A stretch of DNA of 64,000 bases from NCBI RefSeq assembly GCF_014174515.1, contig NZ_JACJUG010000023.1:28346-92345 (forward strand). The letters are read 5' to 3'. The DNA is from Mitsuaria sp. WAJ17 (GTDB lineage Bacteria; Pseudomonadota; Gammaproteobacteria; Burkholderiales; Burkholderiaceae_C). Position 1 is the first letter of the stretch; the number at the start of each line of letters is the position of its first letter. The notes under the pieces were generated by a model that was not told where the DNA came from, searched no databases, and worked only from the letters and a program-made list of their open reading frames with translations. This document shows, one piece after another, positions 42,560 through 50,932 of the stretch. Both the position numbers and the translations under genes were made by a program.

Positions 42560-43815
42560 GCGACACCTCGTGTCTGGGGCGATGCAGGCAGTACCGGCGC
42601 ATGCGGGGGCAGTCGGAAGCTGCGGAACAGCCGCGACAGCTGCTGCACGTTGCGCCGCAGCTCGAAGTCCTGCTGGAGCTTGTCCAGGGCGGCCAAGGCA
42701 ATGGTGCGGCACAGCGCCGGGTCCTGGATCAGCTGCTGCAAGTGCGCGGCCAGGCTGAGCGGATCGCCCGGCGTGGCGAGCAGACCCTGCTGGGGGGCGC
42801 TGATCAGCTCGGGGATGCCGTTGACCGGTGTGCTGACGCAGGGGAGGCCGCTCGCCATGGCCTCCATCAGCACGATGGGAATGCCCTCGGCCAGGCTGGG
42901 CAGCACGAAGATGTCGGCCTGCGCCATGGCCTTGCGCACGCCGGCCTGCGGCAGGGCCCCGGTCATGCGCACCAGGGGGGCCAGGCCCAGTTGCTCCACC
43001 GTGGCCTCGATGCGGGCGCGATCCACGCCATCGCCTACCAGGGTCAGCTGACACGGCACGCCGCGGTCCCGCAGCAGGGCCAGGGCCTGCAGCAGCACGA
43101 TCTGGGCCTTGGCCGGGGCCAGGCGGCCCACGCACAGCAGGCGCGCCACGGGCCCGCGCACCGGCACCGAGAAGCTGAAGTCGCGGGTGTCCACCCCCAG
43201 GCGGCACACCGTCAGCTTGTGCCAGTGCTGCGGGGCGGCGATGCGCATGAGCTGGGCCCGTGCATGCTGGCTGATGCAGACGATCGCATCGGCGCCGGCC
43301 ACCTTGCGCGCCAGGTGCTGGCCCGCCACATCGTCGAATTCATCGGGGCCATGGATGGTGCAGGAGAGGTGGCATCGCGTCAGGCACCGGGTGAGCAGGC
43401 CCACGCTGGCGGCTGCATTGCCGAAGTGCACGTGCAGCAGCTGGGTGCCTTGCTGCTGCATCCAGCGAGCCAGGATGGCCGCTTCCAGGCCGTAGGCCAG
43501 GCCCAGCGACCGGCGTCCGCGTGTGCCCAGGCCCGGCGCCATGCACAGCATGACCAGCAGACGATGCGGGGCACGCAGCAGCCAGTACAGCAGCGCGGAG
43601 AGCGCGCCGCCCAGGCCTTGCGCCTTGATGAAGAACGTGTGGCGTAGCTCGGATCGCTCCTGGGCGCCCAGGGCCTGGTTGGGCGGCCGGTTGACGCTCG
43701 CGGTGACGACCTCGTGGCCCAGCTCCCGCAGCAGCCGGATCTCGCGCAGGATGAAGGTGTGGGACACCGCGGGGTAGAGGCTGACCAGGTAGGCCATCTT
43801 GGCGGGCGTGGACAT
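42556..43815 (-). CDS. Family 4 glycosyltransferase
   Basis: A 419-residue GT-B enzyme. MAYLVSLYPAVSHTFILREI matches the group that includes colanic-acid/EPS transferases such as AmsK/WcaL and EpsD-like proteins. C-terminal motifs: LLCVGRLAPAKAQIVLLQAL, LVGDGVDRARIE, PSLAEGIPIVLMEAMASGLP (donor-site E-x7-E) and PVNGIPELI. The ATG at 43815 lies 10 nt after the upstream stop; its end overlaps the GT2 gene by 4 nt. Confidence 0.92.
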   Translation of the reverse strand: MSTPAKMAYLVSLYPAVSHTFILREIRLLRELGHEVVTASVNRPPNQALGAQERSELRHTFFIKAQGLGGALSALLYWLLRAPHRLLVMLCMAPGLGTRGRRSLGLAYGLEAAILARWMQQQGTQLLHVHFGNAAASVGLLTRCLTRCHLSCTIHGPDEFDDVAGQHLARKVAGADAIVCISQHARAQLMRIAAPQHWHKLTVCRLGVDTRDFSFSVPVRGPVARLLCVGRLAPAKAQIVLLQALALLRDRGVPCQLTLVGDGVDRARIEATVEQLGLAPLVRMTGALPQAGVRKAMAQADIFVLPSLAEGIPIVLMEAMASGLPCVSTPVNGIPELISAPQQGLLATPGDPLSLAAHLQQLIQDPALCRTIALAALDKLQQDFELRRNVQQLSRLFRSFRLPPHAPVLPASPQTRGVA

Positions 43816-43825
43816 GGCGAACTCC

Positions 43826-45469
43826 TCAGAAGGGCTGGTCTTGGGCCTCGCGCCGCCGGGCGGGGAGGGGGCGGGCCGGCGTGCCGGCCACAGTGGCATG
43901 GGGAGGCACATCGCGCGTGACCACGGCATTGGCACCGACGATGCAGCTCTGGCCGAGGCGCACGCCCTTGAGGACGACCGCCCCCCGACCGACCCAGACG
44001 TTGCGCTCCACCACGATCGCCTGCGAGACATGGCCGCTGTGCCGGATGCAGTGCGGGTCACGCCGGTGATCCGCATCCCGCAGGCTGGCGTACTCGCCGA
44101 CCATGGCGCCGGCGCCAATCTCGATGCGCGCATGGGCCACCACATGCACGCCGCGGGACAGCACCACGTCGTCGCCCAGCACGATCTCGCCCAGGCCCTG
44201 TGTTTCCAGGCAGACACCGGGATAGATGAGCGCGTTGCGACCGAGGCGGATGCGGCCCGTGCCCTGGACGTCCACCACCCCCATCAGTACGTTGGAGGCG
44301 CACACGGGCTGCTGGGTATGGGCACGCAGCCGGGCCAGGGCCCAGGCGCGGCCAAGCTGTGCCAGGACCAGGTCGCGCCACAGGCCAGCCAGCGGCTGCA
44401 TCAGCAGGGCCAGGACCGACTTCGTCCGCTGGCGCCGGGAGACACCGGCAGCGGCGCTTTTGTAATCGACCGCTTCCAAGGGGCGGTGTTGGCGGTGCGA
44501 GCGACGCCAGGCCAACTGACCGAACAGCGCAGGCACCTTCTGGACGTGGGAGTGGACGGCATACTGCAGGCACAGGCCCGGCTGCCCGGGGGCCTTCCAG
44601 GCGCAGCGCCTGGCGCTGCGCGCGATCATCAGCAGGGCCGACAGCAGCAGCGGCATCAGGGCGGCCGGCCACAGCAAGGCGGCCACACCCAGCCACAGAG
44701 GGGCGCTGAGATAGAGCAGGCCGTGCAGGAAGTCGCGCCGGGCCTCCCGCTGCCACAGCGGGTCCTGGCGCTGGCGCATGCGCTCGGCCACCTCGGCGTA
44801 GGCGATGCCCGAGCGATAGGCGCGCCGGCAATAGGCCGAGAAGCTGCGGATGGCCAGGTCGTGTCGCGTCATCGGTGCATCGATGTGCTCGATGAGCCAG
44901 CCGTGGGCCCGCAGCCGTGCGCAGAGTTCGGGCTCCTCGCCGGCCTTGAGTTGCGGATCGAAGCCGCCGGCCTGACGCAGGGCCTCGTGCCGCACCAGCA
45001 CATCGCCGCCGAAGTAGGGGGTGCGCCCGGCGGGGTAGAGCCAGTCGAGGTCCAGCACGCGGGTGTAGATGGACTGCCCGGGGTTGGATTCGCGCCGGTG
45101 CCCCCAGACGGCGCACAGCGCCGCTTCGGTGCGTAGGCACGAGGCGGCGCGGGCCGCGAAGTCCGGGTCAAGCTCCGTGTCGCCGTCCAGGAACAGGATC
45201 CAGTGCCCCAGGGCCGCCTGCCAGCCCAGGTTGCGGGCCTTGGCCGCGCACGGCGAGGGGTCGTCCAGCAGCAGGGCCTGCGCGCCACTTTGGCGGGCAT
45301 GCTGCAGGCTGCCGTCCGTGGAGGCCGAATCGACATAGATCAGCTCGTACGTCAGGCCTTGCCAGCGGGCGGCCCGCACCGATTGCAGGCAGCGGTGCAG
45401 GCGCTCGCCTTCATTGCGGCCGATGATGACCACCGAGATGTCCGGCACCGAAGGAGGGGAGGGGCTCAT
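43826..45469 (-). CDS. Fusion of family 2 glycosyltransferase and hexapeptide O-acetyltransferase
   Basis: A 547-residue bifunctional protein. The N-terminal GT-A domain (about 1-240) has ISVVIIGRNEGERLHRCLQS, WILFLDGDTELDPDFAAR (metal-site DxD) and LKAGEEPELCARLR. A membrane-associated middle (about 265-300; LYLSAPLWLGVAALLWPAAL) follows. The C-terminal left-handed beta-helix (about 385-540) has IRLGRNALIYPGVCLETQG, a WbbJ/maltose-O-acetyltransferase-like His/Asp stretch (REYASLRDADH-type) and ATVAGTPARPLP. It may add a sugar and acetylate the product. The ATG at 45469 overlaps the wza-like stop by 4 nt. Confidence 0.88.
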   Translation of the reverse strand: MSPSPPSVPDISVVIIGRNEGERLHRCLQSVRAARWQGLTYELIYVDSASTDGSLQHARQSGAQALLLDDPSPCAAKARNLGWQAALGHWILFLDGDTELDPDFAARAASCLRTEAALCAVWGHRRESNPGQSIYTRVLDLDWLYPAGRTPYFGGDVLVRHEALRQAGGFDPQLKAGEEPELCARLRAHGWLIEHIDAPMTRHDLAIRSFSAYCRRAYRSGIAYAEVAERMRQRQDPLWQREARRDFLHGLLYLSAPLWLGVAALLWPAALMPLLLSALLMIARSARRCAWKAPGQPGLCLQYAVHSHVQKVPALFGQLAWRRSHRQHRPLEAVDYKSAAAGVSRRQRTKSVLALLMQPLAGLWRDLVLAQLGRAWALARLRAHTQQPVCASNVLMGVVDVQGTGRIRLGRNALIYPGVCLETQGLGEIVLGDDVVLSRGVHVVAHARIEIGAGAMVGEYASLRDADHRRDPHCIRHSGHVSQAIVVERNVWVGRGAVVLKGVRLGQSCIVGANAVVTRDVPPHATVAGTPARPLPARRREAQDQPF

Positions 45470-46548
45470 TTGCTGGCTCCCGAGAGGTTGCTGACCGAGA
45501 CGCCGAAGCTCAGCACCGAGACGGCCGGGCCGATCTGGCGCAGCACATAGCCGATCTCGGCCAGGGTGCTGTTGGGAACGAAGACCACGTCGCCGTCTTC
45601 CAGGGCGTAGTTGACGGTGCGTTGCGTGCCGATCAAGGCGGCGAATTCGATGACCTCGACCTTCCGGGCGCCGGCGCGGTACACCCCGATCTGGTGGGGG
45701 CGGGCGTTCTCGCTCGTGCCGCCCGCCTGGGCCAGGGCATCCAGCACCGTCATGCGTGGGGTGAGCCGGTAGGAGCCGGGCTTGGCCACGGCACCCAGCA
45801 CGTAGACCGCCGTCTCGGAGGAGTCGGGGATGAAGACGATGTCCCCCTTCCTCATGCGCAGGTTGTAGGCCAGGTCGCCGTTGAGCAGGGCCTTGAGATC
45901 GACCCAGATCAGCTTGTCGCGCCCGCGCATGATGGCGCCGCGGGTCAGGGTGGCCTGCTTGTCCAGGATGGGCATGGCGCCGGCGTTGGCCAGCACCTCG
46001 GCCAGCGTCGGCGGGTGCGAGAAGCGCTGGGCGCCGGCACGCTCCACACGGCCCAGCACCGTCACCTGGTTGGAGGTGTATTCCTCCACCCCCAGGCTCA
46101 GGACGGGCGCGGTGTAGAGGGTCCGCAAGGTCTGGCGAAGGGTGTCGGCGGCTTCCTCCCTGGACTGCTCGCCAAGGCGCACATCGCCCAGCAGAGGCAG
46201 GGTGATGCGGCCGTCGGGGCCCACCACGTGGCGGCCGCTGACCTCGGCGCGGCCATACACGTCCACGCGCAGCACGTCGCCGGCCCCGATGCGGTAGACC
46301 GGATCGGTGGATTCCTCCAGCAGGGCCAGCTCCTCCTTGGTGGCCAGCGGCGCGCCCGGCTGTCGCTGTACCGGCTTGAACAGGGGGTCGGACAGGGAGC
46401 TGGACCGGGCAGTCGGTTCCGGCCAGGGCGTGGCGCAGCCGCCCAGCAGACCCAGCAGGCAGAGCACGGACAGCCCGGTGCGCCACCGGCGGCTCGGCCA
46501 AGCGCTGCGAGGCGGGGCGATCATCGGGAGGCAGGTCGGGGTGTCCAT
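45466..46548 (-). CDS. Wza-type polysaccharide export outer-membrane lipoprotein
   Basis: A 360-residue lipoprotein. The signal region is LSVLCLLGLLGGCATPW with the lipobox Cys near residue 38. The Poly_export/SLBB part follows: YRIGAGDVLRVDVYGRAEVS, VVGPDGRITLPLLGDVRLGE, and two SLBB repeats (TVLGRVERAGAQRFSHPPTL; YVLGAVAKPGSYRLTPRMTV). Wza-like proteins form the outer-membrane channel of Wzx/Wzy-dependent export. ATG at 46548 was taken; ATG 46524 is possible. First gene of a five-gene operon to 40.2 kb. The weak promoter copy g is immediately upstream. Confidence 0.93.
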   Translation of the reverse strand: MDTPTCLPMIAPPRSAWPSRRWRTGLSVLCLLGLLGGCATPWPEPTARSSSLSDPLFKPVQRQPGAPLATKEELALLEESTDPVYRIGAGDVLRVDVYGRAEVSGRHVVGPDGRITLPLLGDVRLGEQSREEAADTLRQTLRTLYTAPVLSLGVEEYTSNQVTVLGRVERAGAQRFSHPPTLAEVLANAGAMPILDKQATLTRGAIMRGRDKLIWVDLKALLNGDLAYNLRMRKGDIVFIPDSSETAVYVLGAVAKPGSYRLTPRMTVLDALAQAGGTSENARPHQIGVYRAGARKVEVIEFAALIGTQRTVNYALEDGDVVFVPNSTLAEIGYVLRQIGPAVSVLSFGVSVSNLSGASK

Positions 46549-46596
46549 GGCCGACACCTTAGGCGGGGCGCGCCCGCCAACTGTCACGGGCTTGCA
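46547..46596 (-). promoter_or_regulatory. Repeated EPS-regulon promoter element, copy g (weak)
   Basis: On the minus strand TGCAAGCCCGTGACA (46596-46582), 19 nt, then CTAAGGTGTCGGCCAT (46562-46547). The first element keeps CA and TGACA; the downstream block matches poorly. It is the only candidate of this kind in the divergent wza/wzy gap. Confidence 0.35.
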
Positions 46597-46628
46597 AACT
46601 CCGGGCGCAGCGCGCTCCCCTCCCGAAA

Positions 46629-46651
46629 GTGGCGCCGCACAATGGCGCCAC
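46629..46651 (+). promoter_or_regulatory. Hairpin abutting the Wzy-like start codon
   Basis: A perfect 8-bp inverted repeat GTGGCGCC / GGCGCCAC with a 7-nt loop ends one base before the ATG at 46653. No ribosome site lies between. It could hold the start region in a structured form or be an operator. Confidence 0.45.
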
Positions 46652-46652
46652 C

Positions 46653-48035
46653 ATGACGCGCTATCTCGTGTTTGTGGCCATGATCCTGGCCATCTGGGTG
46701 ATCCGGCGACGCGGGCTGAAGGCCGCGATGCTGGATGTCTGGCTGCCCTTCTTCCTGATGGTGCCCTTCGCTTTCTGGGTGGACATCCCCGGCCTGCCCG
46801 ACCCCAATTTCATGCAGGCGGCCATCCTGCCCCTGCTGGTGGTGCTCGGGCGGGACCTGCACTCACGCCTGTCCATTGGCCGCATGGAACTGCTGATCGC
46901 GGCCTATGTGCTGGTGCGGGTCTTCAACGACTATCTGGGGCGGGGCTACTCGGACGCTCAGAACTACGCCTTCTACATGCTCAGCTCCCTGGTGGGGAGC
47001 TATCTGCTGGGGCGGCTGCTCATCGATGGCCGGGCGATGGACGTGGCCGTGGCCCGCCGCTTTGTGCTGCTGATGCTGATCACGTTCCCCTGCTTCCTCT
47101 TCGAGGCCAAGTTCTGGGTCACGCCCGTGTACAAACTGCTGTCGGGCTTCTTCCCGGACGCGGGCAGCGGCCTCTCGCTGCGCTGGGGCATCGCCCGCAC
47201 CGCGGGGCCTTTCGAACACCCCATCCTGGCCTGCATCATGGTTGTCGCGGTGTACCGGATGCACAAGTGGCTGGACTGGATCGGTGAATGGCAGCGCCCT
47301 CAGCCGGGCCTGATGGGGCGCCTGCAGCGCCTCGCGCGCCGCGTGCCGCTGCGCTTCTCTACGCAGATCTCCTGCGTGCTCGTCCTCATGGCCTTGATGA
47401 CTATCTCGCGGGGGCCGTGGATCGGGGCCTTCGCCGGGGGCGCCCTGGCCGCAGTGGGCTGCTTTCGCAAGCGACGCAAGGCGCTGGGCTGGGTGTTGGC
47501 GGGCCTGCTGCTGGCCGGCGTGGCCGGCAAGCTCGCGCTGGAGGCCTACATCACGCCCAAGCAGTACGAGGCCCTGACCGGCGAGGCCCAGACCATGCTG
47601 TACCGCAAAGTGATGATCGAGCAGTACCAGGCCTTTCTCTTTGACAAGCCCTGGACGGGCTGGGGCCTCACGCGGGTGCCCAAGATCCAGGGCATGGAGT
47701 CCATCGACAACGCCTTCTTCCTGATGGCGCTGCAGCATGGCGTGCCGGCGGTGCTCATCTTCGTGGCGATGTTCCTTTATGCCATCGCCTCGCAGCTGAA
47801 GTTCGCCCTGCGCGCCCCACCAGGCGAGCCGCCCATCGGCTTCAGCTTCGCCGGCATCTACGTGATGTGCTTCGTGGCCTTCGCCACGGTGTACATGGGC
47901 TCGCAGACCGAGCCGCTGCTGTTCCTGCTGCTGGGATGGGGGGAGAGCATCAAGCGACGCGGCACGGCCTTGCCGGACCACGGGGCTGCAGCGGCGCCGC
48001 CCGGTCGTCCGGCCTTCCGCCGCGTGATTACCTGA
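46653..48035 (+). CDS. O-antigen ligase/Wzy-like polymerase
   Basis: A 460-residue inner-membrane protein with about 11 hydrophobic segments and a large periplasmic loop (about 290-350). The family signature is in the late stretch MLYRKVMIEQYQAFLFDKPW plus GWGLTRVPKIQGMESIDNAF, resembling the Wzy_C/O-antigen ligase pattern with a histidine/asparagine near LMALQHGVPA. Predicted to polymerise the lipid-linked repeat units in the periplasm. It is the only major EPS gene on the plus strand and is divergent from the wza operon. Its stop directly abuts that of the convergent glycosyltransferase with no gap. Confidence 0.88.
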   Translation: MTRYLVFVAMILAIWVIRRRGLKAAMLDVWLPFFLMVPFAFWVDIPGLPDPNFMQAAILPLLVVLGRDLHSRLSIGRMELLIAAYVLVRVFNDYLGRGYSDAQNYAFYMLSSLVGSYLLGRLLIDGRAMDVAVARRFVLLMLITFPCFLFEAKFWVTPVYKLLSGFFPDAGSGLSLRWGIARTAGPFEHPILACIMVVAVYRMHKWLDWIGEWQRPQPGLMGRLQRLARRVPLRFSTQISCVLVLMALMTISRGPWIGAFAGGALAAVGCFRKRRKALGWVLAGLLLAGVAGKLALEAYITPKQYEALTGEAQTMLYRKVMIEQYQAFLFDKPWTGWGLTRVPKIQGMESIDNAFFLMALQHGVPAVLIFVAMFLYAIASQLKFALRAPPGEPPIGFSFAGIYVMCFVAFATVYMGSQTEPLLFLLLGWGESIKRRGTALPDHGAAAAPPGRPAFRRVIT

Positions 48036-49073
48036 TCACCTGAACTGCAGCGCCAGGGCCTCCAGCAGGGCCAGGTCGCTCTGCAGGGACGGCGGCACCG
48101 GCAGCTGGAAGGCCTGGCACAGCTGCAGCAGCCGGTAGCGCCAGTCATGGCGGAGCAGCACCTGGCGGGTATTCAGCCGGCGCTGGTCGCGGAAGTCGGC
48201 TTCCCGGGCCAGCCAGTCGCGCAGCTGATCCAGGGCCTGGGCGGGATCGTCCGCCAGCTCCAGCGTGGCGTCGGGCCAGTCCAGCATGTCCTCGGCCATG
48301 CGCGAGCGGGGACGCTTGCCGGCCACCAGGCATCCGGCCAGCAGCGACTCCAGCCAGCGGCTGGTCACCATCATGGAGCGCGGGCGTTGGCCCTGCGGCT
48401 CCACGAAGAGATGGAAGGCCAGGGAGATGCGGCTGCGGTGCAGGAGCTTGAAGAGCATGCCGCGCTCCAGGTGAACGGTCGGTCCTTGCAGAGCGCCCAG
48501 CGGGGAATGCAGGTACAGCAGCGGCGAGTCCGCCGCATGGCAGATCCGGCTGAAATGGGCGTGGTAGCTGGGCGGGTTGCGGCCGTAGGCGATCAGGTCG
48601 ATGTCACGGGCATGCGTCTGGCGCGGCGCCCACCGCAGGGCATCGACCCCCTGGTACACCGGGTGCACCTGCACGCCGAATCGCTGCCTTGGAAAGTCTG
48701 CGTCCTCCACGGCCGTGACGGTGATGGCGTCGTACAGCGCGGTGGCCGGGCCGAAGCCGGGCTGGTGGTAGGAATCGGTGACCCAGCCATAGACGCGCTG
48801 GAAATGCCGCCGGACGTCACCCAGGGCCTGGACCATGGCCAACTGCTCGGGGCCGTGAGCCACGACGAGCAGCACGTCTCCTTCGGTCGCCCCTAGGCCT
48901 ACCCAGCGAGGCTGCCCACGACCCAGCCAGCGCCAGGGCGCAGCAGGAGGGCGCTGGCTGGGTGACAGCAGTGGGGCCTCGAAATAGTGGGCCAGCAGGT
49001 CGGCCAGCTCGTCGATGGCCGCCCACCCCGCATGGGGCGCTGCCGGACCGGCACACAGGACCGCAATGCGCAT
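48036..49073 (-). CDS. Putative GT-B glycosyltransferase (family 1-like)
   Basis: A 345-residue cytoplasmic protein. MRIAVLCAGPAAPHAGWAAI, VYGWVTDSYHQPGF and VQVHPVYQGVDALRW resemble CgeB-like/GT-B N-terminal halves. The second half has IDLIAYGRNPPSYHA, MMVTSRWLESLLAGCLVAGK (analogous to the conserved donor-site stretch) and ATLELADDP. Similarity to named enzymes is weak by eye. It ends the EPS locus on this side and abuts the Wzy-like gene. No copy of the repeated promoter element was found in its 116-bp upstream gap. Confidence 0.7.
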   Translation of the reverse strand: MRIAVLCAGPAAPHAGWAAIDELADLLAHYFEAPLLSPSQRPPAAPWRWLGRGQPRWVGLGATEGDVLLVVAHGPEQLAMVQALGDVRRHFQRVYGWVTDSYHQPGFGPATALYDAITVTAVEDADFPRQRFGVQVHPVYQGVDALRWAPRQTHARDIDLIAYGRNPPSYHAHFSRICHAADSPLLYLHSPLGALQGPTVHLERGMLFKLLHRSRISLAFHLFVEPQGQRPRSMMVTSRWLESLLAGCLVAGKRPRSRMAEDMLDWPDATLELADDPAQALDQLRDWLAREADFRDQRRLNTRQVLLRHDWRYRLLQLCQAFQLPVPPSLQSDLALLEALALQFR

Positions 49074-49189
49074 GGACTGTCCCTGGAAGCGCTGGAGGTC
49101 CCCAGTCTACGGGGTGGGGTGGGCCGGCAGGAGAAGCGGGAGGCCTGCACAGGCGTGCACATGGCACACCCGGGCGGGCCATGGGGCGC

Positions 49190-49942
49190 TCAGCCGGCGC
49201 GACCCAGGCGGTCCAGCGCCGCCTCGGCGGCTGCGATGGCGTGGCGGTTGAAGTCGCGTGCATGGGCGCTGCTGAGGCGCGCGTCCTTCAGCACCTGCTC
49301 CAGTACGGGCCGCGCCTCGGCCTTGCGATCCTGGGCCAGCAGGAACTGGCCCCAGGCGCTGTGCGTTTCCAGGCCGCTGTGTGTGCGCAGGGCGATCTCG
49401 AAGGCGGCGTCAGCCTGTTCGGGATGCACGACCGCCAGCAGGCGGGCCATCAGCAGCGCGAGCTCACCGCTGTAGCGTTCGGGCTGGTGCTCGAACAGGC
49501 GGCGCAGGCTGGACACGGCCGCGGCTTCCTGGCCGGCGGCGGCCTGGCAGCGGGCCAGCCCGCTCAGCGCGGCGGCGTCATGGGCAAACACGCCCTGGGC
49601 GCAGGCCTGGAAATGGGGCAGGGCCTCCTCGGCTTGATCGGCCTCCAGCAGGGCCTGGGCCAGGCGCAGGCGGTTGCCCATGCTCGGGGTCTGCTCCAGC
49701 GCGAGGCGTGCCTCGCGCAGCTCGCGCTGAGGGTCGATGATCTGGCGCAGCGCCGCGCCGGCCCTGCGGCCCAGGCGGCTGTGGCGCTGTGCCGGCAGGA
49801 ACTCCGCGAAGAAATAGACCAGGCTGCCCAGGAAGGGGAAGGACAGCAGGACGAAGAGCCACACGGTGTGGCGGCCGGTGCGCACGGCATGCACCGCGAA
49901 GAAAATCGCGATGGCGATGTGCAGGATGGCGAGGAAAGGCAT
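49190..49942 (-). CDS. Tetratricopeptide-repeat membrane protein
   Basis: A 250-residue protein. Two N-terminal membrane helices (about 2-19 and 25-45; FLAILHIAIAIFFAVHAVRT, VWLFVLLSFPFLGSLVYFFA) resemble phospholipase-D nuclease N-terminal (PLDc_N) hairpins. Then TPR-like repeats (about 75-240: NRLRLAQALLEADQAEEALP, AALSGLARCQAAAGQEAAAV, SAWGQFLLAQDRKAEARPVL). Probably an inner-membrane scaffold facing the cytoplasm. The ATG at 49942 has a GGGAGA site. A TATAGT hexamer (minus strand, 49990-49985) could be its -10 box. Confidence 0.83.
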   Translation of the reverse strand: MPFLAILHIAIAIFFAVHAVRTGRHTVWLFVLLSFPFLGSLVYFFAEFLPAQRHSRLGRRAGAALRQIIDPQRELREARLALEQTPSMGNRLRLAQALLEADQAEEALPHFQACAQGVFAHDAAALSGLARCQAAAGQEAAAVSSLRRLFEHQPERYSGELALLMARLLAVVHPEQADAAFEIALRTHSGLETHSAWGQFLLAQDRKAEARPVLEQVLKDARLSSAHARDFNRHAIAAAEAALDRLGRAG

Positions 49943-50140
49943 GGAATCTCCCTGGCGGCTGCCTCGAATGGGCATTTGAAGCGGGACTATAGCGAGCGGG
50001 TGGCTTGGAGTCTCGCGCCGGCGCCCGGAGCAAGGGCGCCGCGACCATTGCCAATAGCATGCAGGCGGGTGGCGGCTTAGGATGGCGACGCCCTGACGCG
50101 ATGCAGTCAGTCCAATCCGCCCCAAGCAGCCACGACGCCC

Positions 50141-50779
50141 ATGCACGGACCCGATCCCGACAATCCCCATCCCCTGAACGGCTTTCCCCAGGTGTGCTTC
50201 ATCAAGAACGTCGTTCAGAACCCCAATATCGAGATCGGCGACTACACCTACTACGACGATCCGGAGGGCGCGCAGAACTTCGAGCGCCAGGTCCTCTACC
50301 ACTTCCCCTTCATCGGTGACCGCCTGGTGATCGGCAAGTTCTGCGCCCTGGCCCGCGGCGTCAGGTTCATCATGAACGGCGCCAACCACAAGACCTCGGG
50401 CATCTCGACCTACCCCTTCTTCATCTTCGGCAATGGCTGGGAGCGCGCGGCGCCGCAGCCCGGCGAGCTGCCGTACAAGGGTGACACGGTCATCGGTCAC
50501 GACGTCTGGATCGGCTACGACGCCCTGATCATGCCGGGCGTGCGTATCGGCAACGGTGCCATCATTCCGGCGCGCTCGGTGGTCACCAGCGATGTGCCGC
50601 CCTACACCGTGTATGGCGGCAACCCGGCACGTCTGCTGCGCGAGCGCTTTGCGCCCGAGGTGGTGGCCGAGCTGGAGGCGATCGCATGGTGGGACTGGCC
50701 CGTCGAGCTGATCAGCCAGAGCCTGGAGGCCATCACCGGCGGCGACGTGGCGGCCCTGCGGGCCCGTGCGCCACGCTGA
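50141..50779 (+). CDS. Vat/CatB-type xenobiotic acetyltransferase family protein
   Basis: A 212-residue left-handed beta-helix acetyltransferase. The family fingerprints are FIKNVVQNPNIEIGDYTYYD, KFCALARGVRFIMNGANHK (catalytic His in NGANHKT), STYPFFIFGNGWE, GHDVWIGYDALIMPGVRIG and VYGGNPARLLRERF. Relatives inactivate streptogramin A or chloramphenicol, but chromosomal homologues are widespread and often have no proven drug substrate. It is not next to any resistance or mobile element. The ATG at 50141 has no clear ribosome site. It could also act on a sugar. Confidence 0.9.
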   Translation: MHGPDPDNPHPLNGFPQVCFIKNVVQNPNIEIGDYTYYDDPEGAQNFERQVLYHFPFIGDRLVIGKFCALARGVRFIMNGANHKTSGISTYPFFIFGNGWERAAPQPGELPYKGDTVIGHDVWIGYDALIMPGVRIGNGAIIPARSVVTSDVPPYTVYGGNPARLLRERFAPEVVAELEAIAWWDWPVELISQSLEAITGGDVAALRARAPR

Positions 50780-50932
50780 GCGGGAGTGGGGCCCCCCATG
50801 CCCTGGATCCTCGCACAACCGTCTTGCCGCGGCTGCGCCTGCTGCCGGCCGCGGGGTTCGCGCTTGCGGCCTTGACGGGCCGTCTGGCGCTCGCCTTGCT
50901 CCATGGCCGGGCTGTTCGTGCGGGCCCGCCGC

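Noticed and set aside
46582..46596. Sigma54-like promoter TGTCACGGGCTTGCA in the wza/wzy gap
   Set aside because: The GG of the -24 element is altered and the spacing to TTGCA is one base short; sigma54 spacing is strict. Read on the other strand it fits the repeated element weakly.
50141..50779. Antibiotic resistance gene on a mobile element
   Set aside because: The Vat/CatB-like gene has host-like composition and no mobile signatures; such chromosomal homologues often lack a drug-related role.
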